A stretch of 34,986 nucleotides of DNA from JAXGQD01 sp964574395 (GTDB lineage Bacteria; Bacillota; Clostridia; Saccharofermentanales; Fastidiosipilaceae), in contig CAZNNL010000021.1 in the NCBI GenBank assembly GCA_964574395.1, forward strand, positions 1 to 34,986, in the 5' to 3' direction. Position 1 is the stretch's first letter; each line of letters starts with the position of its first letter. A model generated the notes under the pieces. That model searched no databases. It had not been told where the DNA came from and was given only the letters and a program-made list of their open reading frames with translations. The translations under genes were made by a program, and so were the position numbers. Of this stretch, positions 1-6,278 are shown in pieces.

Positions 1-85
1 GCTTGGTTGCTGCTCTTCAAATGCGTTGTCTAAAAGTGTCAAAAGTCATTGTCACATGTTAATCTTATCTGACATATTCTTCTTT

Positions 86-113
86 TTGATTGTAATAATA
101 TACATTTTATATA
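86..113 (+). promoter_or_regulatory. Candidate sigma-A promoter of the flavoprotein gene
   Basis: TTGATT (86-91) and TATATA (108-113) are separated by 16 bp in a very AT-rich leader, about 50 bp before the start codon at 164. The -35 matches consensus at 4 of 6 positions and the -10 is close to TATAAT. Other AT-rich hexamers nearby could also serve, so the exact position is uncertain. I see nothing else in bases 1-163. Confidence 0.4.
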
Positions 114-163
114 TGATCATTATTGCTATATCAATATTATTGCTATAGATTAGGAGGTATTTT

Positions 164-2077
164 ATGAAAAAATTGATTGCTCTTTTGCTAACTGCTACTT
201 TAGCTTTTTCTGTTATTGCGTGTGCTGGAGATACGAGTACAGAGTCGAAAGTTGAATCACAGGCGAATGTGGCCACTGATAGCAATGACAATGCCGAAAG
301 CAAGACTTCGGTTAGCGAAACGGAAGCTGACGCTGAGACTTCTGCTACACCCGAAGGTAGTTACATCGCCGGCACCTATGAAGCAACAGCCGATGGGATG
401 AATGGTAAGGTCGGTCTCATGGGAACATTTAGTGAAACAAAGCTCGAGGCGCTTGAGCTTAGTAAAAGTTCGGAAACAGACGATATCGGCGGCACTGCTT
501 TGAAGGACTATATTGACAACGCATTAAAAGTTCAAAACCCAGATGCTGTTGATGCTGTTTCAGGTGCAACGAAATCATACGATGCTTTCGTTGCAGCTTT
601 GAAAAATCTTTTTGCTCAGGCTAAAGGCGAGATTCAAGTAGCTGAAACTGTAGAGCTCGAAGAAATCGAAATGAAAACTGATGTTGTCGTCGTAGGCACT
701 GGTATTTCAGGTATGTCGGCAATTGTTGCAGCTGCTAATAAAGGAGTAGATGTAATTGCTGTTGAACAAAAATCCGGTCCAGGCAGAGCAGGCAGTCAGC
801 TCCAAGCTGCGGAATCCTTTTTGCAAAAAGAAGCCCAAATCAATTACAGCTGGCAAGAATTAGCAGACTATTGGATGTCTTTTGACAATGGCTACATGAG
901 CCAGGATTTAGTTAATCTAGCTGCACAGGAATCTGGTAAGACCGTTGATTGGCTTGCAGAAAACGGCGTTGAATGGGCAGGCGTAACTGTACCAGCCACA
1001 AATCCTTTCCAAGACCCAATGGCTACGCACATGACGAAATCTTTCCACAACGGAGACGAAGGTTTTATAACTCCGCTTTACGAAACAGCCAAAGCCAAAG
1101 GCGTGGAATTCTTATTTGACACCAAAGCGACAGAACTACTCGTCGCTGGTGACTTGGCGGTTGAAGGCATTATCGCAGAAAGCGCTACGCAACGCATCAC
1201 GATTAGAGCAACCAAAGTAATCTTAGCTACAGGTGGTTTCGGTAACAACTCCGCTATGCTAAGGCAATATGTACCAACCGTTCCCAATATCGGCCAAGTT
1301 GATGGCTACTTGAACGGAGATGGTCTCGTAATGGCACGTAAAATTGGTGCTGAATTAGTCATGAACGGTGGAGCGCAGGTCGCTTATGTCAATGCTGACG
1401 GTGTAAATGACGACAAATTCGGTTTTGCTATGTACTTTAATCAGGATGGCAAAAGGTTCATTGACGAGAACACCTACTTTAGAAATAGAGCCGGTGAAAT
1501 ACTTCAGCAAGATATTTCCACCTACTACATGCTCTATGACTCAAATCTTATGCAAGAAGAAACACTCAAAGATGCTTTGGATAATGGCTCAGCAATCAAG
1601 GGTGACAGCATAGAGGATATCGCTTTTCAATTGGGAGTGAACGCAGAGACGCTCAGTAACACAGTAAACGAATACAATGATTTTTGTGCTTCAGGCGTCG
1701 ACACTGCATTTGGCAAACCCGCAACGCGTGTTGGCATGGTCGCAGATCCTGACCGTAAAAATGAATACGATGTAGACTTAATTGAAAAAGAATTCAAACT
1801 TCTCAATCCTATCGAAGTAGGTCCTTTCTACGCTGTGCGTATGGAAGTTAGCACCGCCAGTGTTGCAGGAACACAAGGTGGTTTGAAGATTAATGAGAAC
1901 GCCGAGGTGCTAGATATAAATGGCAGAGTCAACAATCTCTATGCTGTCGGTGAATTATCCAACGGCGAATTAGTAGGCTATGTCTATTCTCAAGCAGGCG
2001 CTTCGATGTCCATCTGTGCAACATTTGGTCGGATTGCTGGAGAGCACGCAGCTGAGAACTCTATACGAAAGCCGTAA
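164..2077 (+). CDS. Secreted lipoprotein flavin reductase (FMN-binding plus fumarate-reductase-type FAD domain)
   Basis: This is a 637-residue flavoprotein of the fumarate/urocanate reductase superfamily. The N-terminus is a lipoprotein signal peptide with a lipobox ending VIAC (Cys about 20), so the protein should be tethered outside the cytoplasmic membrane. A Ser/Thr/Glu-rich linker follows. Next is an FMN_bind domain with the SGAT flavinylation motif (S133-T136, FMN expected on T136). From about residue 170 there is a Rossmann FAD domain (VVVVGTGISG). The start is supported by AGGAGG 6 bp upstream. Family knowledge suggests covalent FMN passes electrons to FAD for extracellular reduction of an organic acceptor. 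The Arg proton-donor region is kept (RFIDE... FRNRAG, R about 440). The His and Arg that clamp fumarate in Fcc3-type enzymes are not visible at the expected places (VAGTQGG about 567-573, GYVYSQAGAS about 605-614), so the acceptor is probably not fumarate. It converges on the next gene with a 10-bp gap and no terminator. Confidence 0.85.
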   Translation: MKKLIALLLTATLAFSVIACAGDTSTESKVESQANVATDSNDNAESKTSVSETEADAETSATPEGSYIAGTYEATADGMNGKVGLMGTFSETKLEALELSKSSETDDIGGTALKDYIDNALKVQNPDAVDAVSGATKSYDAFVAALKNLFAQAKGEIQVAETVELEEIEMKTDVVVVGTGISGMSAIVAAANKGVDVIAVEQKSGPGRAGSQLQAAESFLQKEAQINYSWQELADYWMSFDNGYMSQDLVNLAAQESGKTVDWLAENGVEWAGVTVPATNPFQDPMATHMTKSFHNGDEGFITPLYETAKAKGVEFLFDTKATELLVAGDLAVEGIIAESATQRITIRATKVILATGGFGNNSAMLRQYVPTVPNIGQVDGYLNGDGLVMARKIGAELVMNGGAQVAYVNADGVNDDKFGFAMYFNQDGKRFIDENTYFRNRAGEILQQDISTYYMLYDSNLMQEETLKDALDNGSAIKGDSIEDIAFQLGVNAETLSNTVNEYNDFCASGVDTAFGKPATRVGMVADPDRKNEYDVDLIEKEFKLLNPIEVGPFYAVRMEVSTASVAGTQGGLKINENAEVLDINGRVNNLYAVGELSNGELVGYVYSQAGASMSICATFGRIAGEHAAENSIRKP

Positions 2078-2087
2078 TTTAGTTATC

Positions 2088-3323
2088 CTAATGATTAACA
2101 GCAATCTCCCATGCTTGACGAATTAGGGATGGAGCATAGGGATTTTCGAAATAGCAACGCTGAACGCGCTTAGTATTTGTAAATTGTACATATACACCAT
2201 GTTCTAGCATTAAGCCGAGATAATCTTTAAACGGAAATATTTCTGATTCCTCAGAACTACTTGTCTTGGTAAAGGTCAGACCACTTGAGCTTAATTCGAA
2301 AGTCCCTGCCACCTTATCATCCCAGTTATTTTCATCATAAGTCTCATCTAAATAATGCCCCGCTACACTGCCTTTGAACACGCAGTAAGGGGCATTTTGT
2401 TTTGCACTTAATTCTTTGTTTAATAATCCTTTTTGCCAAACGTACCACTCCCCTGGATGCGTAATCAATTGATCGCCTACGTTTATAGCTTCCTTTAAAA
2501 AACCCGTTGCCTCAACTTCAACCACATGATTACAATGCTCACAGCGCAGTGTGTTTTTAGAACTCGTTAAGGTAAAATTACTGTTGCATTTTAGGCAGCG
2601 ATAAAGGATTTTCTCGAGATGCATCGCTGTTTGTTTTCTTCGATAGTGTTTGGGTTTGGTGAGTGATTTTTGCCAATCGTAATCATTCGTTTGAAATGAT
2701 TTTAGAATATGTGCATGTATTTCTTCTACCGTCAGCGCTTCTACATCTTCAGAGGATAATATTATGTCTATTGTGGCAAAACACCTTCCACGATATAGCT
2801 TGCTCGGTGCCCAACGTGGCCAAGTTAAGTAAGCACCCTCAAGCCGACAAAAGGCAAGTGGGACTTTCATGAGCTTTACGAACTTTGCGGTGCTCATATC
2901 AATTGCTTCGCCATAGCCTGAGTTGCTTCTTTCGGCTTCTGGGTAGTAAGCGACGCAAGCTCCTTCCCTCAATAGTCGGATCATGGAGCGCGTGACACTA
3001 GGGGTGGTAACAAACTGGGTGGTAGGAATAACACCTATTTGTTGAAAGATATAACGGACAAGAGGCCGCGACATGACAAAGCCCGCAGCAACAAAATTCA
3101 CTTTCCACTTGCTACCCAGGGCAACTGCCATCAGAACAGGGTCGACATACGAGACATGATTTCCGATGACGAGTAGTGGGCCTTTATAGGCTTGTAATGC
3201 TTGGCCGCGCTTTATTTTTAAGCGATAGAAAAAACATGTTAGCAGACTGCAAAGCCAAACAAGCGGAGTGTAAATCCAAGGGTTGGGCTTGTGGATTCTG
3301 TTGTTTTGCTTCTTTTTTGCCAT
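2088..3323 (-). CDS. PlsC-like 1-acyl-glycerol-3-phosphate acyltransferase with zinc-ribbon C-terminal extension
   Basis: This 411-residue protein has an N-terminal hydrophobic stretch (about 17-32). A lysophospholipid acyltransferase domain follows, with the NHxxxxD catalytic motif as NHVSYVD (H56, D61) and a motif III variant YPEAERS in place of FPEGTRS. These domains transfer acyl chains to lysophosphatidic acid at the inner membrane face. Beyond about residue 215, where an ordinary PlsC would end, there are some 190 more residues. These hold a CxxC...CxxC zinc ribbon (about 243-263) and a beta-rich tail that looks PH/GRAM-like (my inference). The start ATG has no Shine-Dalgarno and sits 6 bp after a perfect TATAAT, so the mRNA may be leaderless. 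The acyl acceptor and the role of the extension are unknown. Confidence 0.8.
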   Translation of the reverse strand: MAKKKQNNRIHKPNPWIYTPLVWLCSLLTCFFYRLKIKRGQALQAYKGPLLVIGNHVSYVDPVLMAVALGSKWKVNFVAAGFVMSRPLVRYIFQQIGVIPTTQFVTTPSVTRSMIRLLREGACVAYYPEAERSNSGYGEAIDMSTAKFVKLMKVPLAFCRLEGAYLTWPRWAPSKLYRGRCFATIDIILSSEDVEALTVEEIHAHILKSFQTNDYDWQKSLTKPKHYRRKQTAMHLEKILYRCLKCNSNFTLTSSKNTLRCEHCNHVVEVEATGFLKEAINVGDQLITHPGEWYVWQKGLLNKELSAKQNAPYCVFKGSVAGHYLDETYDENNWDDKVAGTFELSSSGLTFTKTSSSEESEIFPFKDYLGLMLEHGVYVQFTNTKRVQRCYFENPYAPSLIRQAWEIAVNH

Positions 3324-3329
3324 GACGCA

Positions 3330-3358
3330 ATTATAACAAACCAGAACGCGTGTGACAT
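3330..3358 (-). promoter_or_regulatory. Candidate promoter giving a leaderless acyltransferase mRNA
   Basis: On the minus strand, ATGTCA (3353-3358) and a perfect TATAAT (3330-3335) are spaced 17 bp. Only 6 bp separate the -10 from the ATG at 3321-3323, so the predicted start of transcription falls on or next to the A of the start codon. No ribosome binding site fits between them. The -35 overlaps the -35 of the divergent sigma-factor promoter. Confidence 0.5.
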
Positions 3359-3381
3359 TTTGGGAGAAACTTTGTTTTATA
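3352..3381 (+). promoter_or_regulatory. Candidate promoter of the ECF sigma operon
   Basis: GTGACA (3352-3357) and TTTATA (3376-3381) have 18-bp spacing and lie 35 bp before the sigma-factor start. This resembles a housekeeping promoter only loosely. An autoregulated ECF promoter in the same 93-bp divergent region is equally possible, but I cannot identify its motif. Confidence 0.3.
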
Positions 3382-3416
3382 GTTAAAGAGCTCTAAATAA
3401 ACGGAAAAGAGGCAAC

Positions 3417-3920
3417 ATGAAACACGACGTTGAAACAGTTTACATGAAGTACCGAGATATGGTGTGGCGAGTGGCGCTTAACTATTCGTGTCACCCCAGT
3501 GATGCTGAGGATATTCTTCAGGATGTTTTTCTAAGCTACTTCAAGTCAGATATGGAGTTTAACGATGAAACGCATCTGAAAGCCTGGCTGCTTCGGGTGA
3601 GTATAAATGCTTGTAAGAATTTATTTCGGTCACCGTGGAAAAGGCGCGTTTTGCCATTAGAAGAAATCGCTGGGAGCAGTAACTACCAAGCCTTGTCTCC
3701 TCCTGAACGAGAAGAGTATTTAGAACTACAAGAGTTGTTGCTGCAATTGAAACCCCTCGACCGCAACTTAATTTACCTCTTCTACTACGAAGAATTGAGT
3801 CTCAAAGAAATCGCTGAAATATTGCAAAAATCGGAACCTAGTCTGCGGACACGTTTGTACCGCCTGCGCAAACAGCTTGCGATTGACCTAATAGAAGGAG
3901 AAAAAATCCATGAATATTGA
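3417..3920 (+). CDS. ECF-type RNA polymerase sigma factor
   Basis: This 167-residue protein has the two-domain ECF layout. Region 2 (about residues 8-72) contains the acidic helix HPSDAEDILQDVFL, which contacts core polymerase and the -10. Region 4 (about 105-160) has the helix-turn-helix LSLKEIAEILQKSEPSLRTRLYRLRK, which reads the -35. No region 1.1 or 3 is present, and the length is normal for the family. The start follows AGAGGC at short spacing. Its stop overlaps the start of the next gene by 11 bp, the usual arrangement of a sigma factor and its membrane regulator. The signal it answers cannot be read from the sequence. Confidence 0.9.
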   Translation: MKHDVETVYMKYRDMVWRVALNYSCHPSDAEDILQDVFLSYFKSDMEFNDETHLKAWLLRVSINACKNLFRSPWKRRVLPLEEIAGSSNYQALSPPEREEYLELQELLLQLKPLDRNLIYLFYYEELSLKEIAEILQKSEPSLRTRLYRLRKQLAIDLIEGEKIHEY

Positions 3921-5142
3921 TGTGTATAAGAAATATGTAGCGCGCGAACGTGTGCCGGAAGAAACGGATTTGCGAATTTTGAGCTTGCTCGAAGAAGCGA
4001 GGACCAATGAGACACAAGTCGCTCTAGGTGCGCATCGTAGATTTCGATTGCAAAGTTTCAAAAAAGTAGCTGTGTTGGTGTTGGTTTTTCTAATGGCAAC
4101 TTTCGCAACAGCTACCGTCTCAGGAAAAGTGCTCTATGATGATTGGTTTGGTTTGTTCAGGAGTTTAGAGGGTGAAGTGACTGAGGGTGTCGCTACGTCG
4201 GACTGGTCGGAAAGCAACTGGAATTCGAAATATGGGCAGCTTGTTGGGCAGACTTTGGTCAAGGATAAATATGACGTAACCCTTGAAAAAGTCTACTTTG
4301 ATGGTTTAGTACTCATGAGCGCATATACCGTCGAGACAAACGATGACACCGCATTATTACCCGAGTCCGCACCAAATTTGGAAGAATTTAATTGGGTCAG
4401 TATACTTGTGAGCCAATACTCAAAAAATGAATATGACATGTCACTTATGGGTGAAGGCGGAGGTAGCAGAAGTTTTATCGTAGATAAACTCAATAATGGT
4501 AAGGCTGTCAAGTTGCTGAATGTCACTCTGTATGGCAAACCACTTCCTCAAATTGAGAAGTTAACCTTTGCGCTATCTGAAGTACGGTTCGAGGATTCAG
4601 AGGTAGGGACATATAGCTTGTTTGCTAATGAGTTTATCCATACTAGTGATGAAACTACCGAACATTCAGAGAATTATAGTGAAAACCTTTTTAGTATTCC
4701 ACTGACATTTGAAACCCCTATTAATAATGATTATGAACGCATAAATAGAGACTTTGATAATGGCATCACTATCAGCTACAGCGATCTATCTTGCCAGATT
4801 GAAATCGATGCAACATTAACTGCTTTGCCAAACTGGTTTATCGAATATCCTGACCCTTCAAAGCCACACAAAAACCTTTCTTCATGGGGAGCGCCAGCTG
4901 ATCTTAATGTGAAATTGCATTTCACGGATAATAGCGAGAGGGACGTAAAATTGAACGCTAATTTTTTGCGACGACTCATTGGAGATGAAGAAACTGCCTT
5001 TACAAATGCTGCTGGTGAAGAAGCAGGCAATTTCACAGCAAGGCAAGAAGGTGCAATGGTTGTGTTCGCGTTTCCTGAGATCATAGATGCTGAGAAGCTT
5101 GTCAGTATAGAAATCGAAGGCGAGGTTTATAAGCTGAAATAG
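3910..5142 (+). CDS. Transmembrane anti-sigma/regulatory partner of the ECF sigma factor
   Basis: This 410-residue protein has a cytoplasmic segment (1-50), one transmembrane helix (about 51-72, KVAVLVLVFLMATFATATV) and a large extracytoplasmic domain of about 335 residues rich in beta-type sequence. The layout matches DUF4179/RsiV-like proteins encoded just after ECF sigma factors in Firmicutes. The short N-terminal part would hold the sigma factor and the outer part would sense the signal. Assignment rests on topology and the 11-bp overlap with the sigma gene. I see no zinc-binding anti-sigma HxxxCxxC motif. The start follows AGAAGGAGAAAAA inside the sigma gene. The ligand of the outer domain is unknown. 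Confidence 0.7.
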   Translation: MNIDVYKKYVARERVPEETDLRILSLLEEARTNETQVALGAHRRFRLQSFKKVAVLVLVFLMATFATATVSGKVLYDDWFGLFRSLEGEVTEGVATSDWSESNWNSKYGQLVGQTLVKDKYDVTLEKVYFDGLVLMSAYTVETNDDTALLPESAPNLEEFNWVSILVSQYSKNEYDMSLMGEGGGSRSFIVDKLNNGKAVKLLNVTLYGKPLPQIEKLTFALSEVRFEDSEVGTYSLFANEFIHTSDETTEHSENYSENLFSIPLTFETPINNDYERINRDFDNGITISYSDLSCQIEIDATLTALPNWFIEYPDPSKPHKNLSSWGAPADLNVKLHFTDNSERDVKLNANFLRRLIGDEETAFTNAAGEEAGNFTARQEGAMVVFAFPEIIDAEKLVSIEIEGEVYKLK

Positions 5143-5172
5143 TTTTAGAATTATCTTTGATGACTCTCTCAT

Positions 5173-5442
5173 GGTCAAAATCTTCGGTAAAACCAGGTAG
5201 GCCAGAGGAATTGCCAAGGGAAATCCAGATTTACCGCAAATATTGACCACTTTGGGTAGCGGAAGGCCTCGGAATGGTCAAAATCTTCGGTAAAACCAGG
5301 TAAGCCGAGGGATTGCCGAGGGAAGTCCAGATTTACCGCAAATATTGACCACTTTGGACTGCGGAAAGCCTCAGAATGGTCAAGATCTTCGGTAAAACCG
5401 AGTTGGTCCGATCGGAATCTAGATTTACCGCAAATATTGACC
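5173..5442. repeat. Three tandem intergenic palindromic units (period about 103 bp)
   Basis: Three units lie at 5173-5248, 5276-5350 and 5378-5442, each separated by a 27-bp spacer of similar sequence (5249-5275, 5351-5377). Each unit begins with GGTCAA(A/G)ATCTTCGGTAAA and ends with TTTACCGCAAATATTGACC. These arms are imperfect inverted copies pairing at GGTCAA/TTGACC and CGGTAAA/TTTACCG, with the same mismatches kept in all units. The interiors (about 28-38 bp) diverge, and unit 3 has its own palindrome TCCGATCGGA. They fill most of the 412-bp gap between the anti-sigma gene and rubrerythrin. No ORF, T-run or target-site duplication is evident. They resemble a REP/BIME-type element, but I do not recognise the family. 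Confidence 0.85.
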
Positions 5443-5500
5443 AGCTCAACTAACTACAAGGCGTAGTAGACAGTCCGAAACGTAGACAACAAAATCCCGA

Positions 5501-5531
5501 AAAAAAACCCGGCGACTCGCACCGGGTTTTT
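5501..5531 (-). terminator. Intrinsic terminator of the rubrerythrin gene
   Basis: On the minus strand the stem AAAAACCCGG pairs with CCGGGTTTTT around a 9-nt loop, followed by more T residues, 24 bp after the rubrerythrin stop. The plus-strand reading is also stem plus T-run, so it may stop transcripts from the sigma operon as well. Confidence 0.85.
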
Positions 5532-5554
5532 CAAATTGCTTAATCAAATATAGA

Positions 5555-6109
5555 TTAATAGTTTTCTGCTCTGATGAAGAAGTAAGCTTCTGCATGTTGG
5601 CAAACTGGGCAAACTTTAGGAGGATTCTTGCCAATGACAAGGTGTCCGCACTCTTTGCACTGCCAGATGGTGTCGCCGTCTCTTGAGAAAACGATGCCTT
5701 CTTCGATATTGCTGAGTAATTTCAGATATCTCTCTTCGTGTTTTTGTTCGATAGCGCCAACCATTTCGAACTTAGCAGCGATTTGAGTGAAGCCTTCTTC
5801 TCTAGCTTCTTTAGCCATTCTTACATACATATCAGTCCACTCGTAGTTTTCACCAGCGGCTGCGTCTTTAAGATTGACGGTTGTTACAGGCACATCACCA
5901 TCGTGTAAGAATTTGAACCACTGTTTAGCGTGCATGCGCTCGTTCAGTGAAGTTTCGGTGAACAAATCAGCGATTTGTACATAACCTTCTTTTTTAGCGG
6001 CACTTGCATAGTAGCTATATTTGTTGGTAGCCATGGACTCACCAGCGAATGCATCTAGCAAATTTTGCTCGGTTTTTGTACCTTTCAATTCCTTCAGATC
6101 TCTTGCCAT
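5555..6109 (-). CDS. rbr: Rubrerythrin
   Basis: This 184-residue peroxide-scavenging protein has an N-terminal ferritin-like four-helix domain carrying the di-iron ligands in AFAGESMA (E24), NERMH (E57, H60) and IEQKHEERY (E121, H124). The C-terminal rubredoxin domain has C151xxC154 and C167xxC170 holding one iron. It reduces hydrogen peroxide in the anaerobe cytoplasm with electrons from rubredoxin or NAD(P)H oxidoreductases. Length is as expected for the classical family. The start follows AGAGG on the minus strand. It is a single-gene unit with a strong terminator, a well-formed promoter and a palindromic operator candidate upstream, consistent with stress control. Confidence 0.95.
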   Translation of the reverse strand: MARDLKELKGTKTEQNLLDAFAGESMATNKYSYYASAAKKEGYVQIADLFTETSLNERMHAKQWFKFLHDGDVPVTTVNLKDAAAGENYEWTDMYVRMAKEAREEGFTQIAAKFEMVGAIEQKHEERYLKLLSNIEEGIVFSRDGDTIWQCKECGHLVIGKNPPKVCPVCQHAEAYFFIRAENY

Positions 6110-6128
6110 AATTAACCTCTTTCTTTTT

Positions 6129-6158
6129 ACAGCATGTTAATTGTGATTTTCATGCTGT
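6129..6158 (-). other. Hairpin in the rubrerythrin 5' untranslated region
   Basis: ACAGCATG (6129-6136) and CATGCTGT (6151-6158) form a perfect 8-bp inverted repeat with a 14-nt loop, about 20 nt before the start codon in a predicted leader of about 85 nt. It does not cover the ribosome binding site. It could stabilise the mRNA or be a protein site. Confidence 0.5.
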
Positions 6159-6200
6159 GATTTTATAGTCAATAAACATAAAGTTTATTCTTCGTTACCT

Positions 6201-6229
6201 ATTCTAACATTGGCATTTTGGGGCTTCAA
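6201..6229 (-). promoter_or_regulatory. Promoter of the rubrerythrin gene
   Basis: On the minus strand, TTGAAG (6224-6229) and TAGAAT (6201-6206) have the ideal 17-bp spacing. The -10 matches consensus at 5 of 6 positions and the -35 at 4 of 6. Transcription would begin near 6194, giving a leader of about 85 nt. Confidence 0.65.
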
Positions 6230-6230
6230 G

Positions 6231-6245
6231 TAGGAATCATTCCTA
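6231..6245. promoter_or_regulatory. 15-bp palindrome with Fur/PerR-like 7-1-7 architecture
   Basis: TAGGAAT-C-ATTCCTA is a perfect 7-1-7 palindrome one base upstream of the rubrerythrin -35. Its AATnATT centre is shared with the Fur-family consensus boxes (PerR TTATAATnATTATAA, Fur TGATAATnATTATCA), but the outer bases differ. Regulation of a peroxide-defence gene by a PerR-type protein would make sense; the assignment is inference. Confidence 0.5.
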
Positions 6246-6250
6246 TTAAG

Positions 6251-6273
6251 AAAGTTTAGCACAGCCTAACTTT
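6251..6273 (-). terminator. Weak hairpin after the amidohydrolase gene
   Basis: AAAGTTTAG (6251-6259) and CTAACTTT (6266-6273) form an AT-rich stem just downstream of the amidohydrolase stop. On the minus strand only short T runs follow, so termination would be partial at best. It lies between mtaD and the rubrerythrin operator. Confidence 0.3.
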
Positions 6274-6278
6274 ATTTA

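Noticed and set aside
52..303. 83-codon minus-strand ORF opposite the start of the flavoprotein gene
   Set aside because: It is antisense to a signal peptide with a strong ribosome binding site and ends in AT-rich low-complexity sequence.
5173..5442. CRISPR-like array
   Set aside because: Only three units, each an imperfect palindrome of 65-76 bp with near-identical 27-bp spacers; CRISPR spacers should differ, and no cas genes are present.
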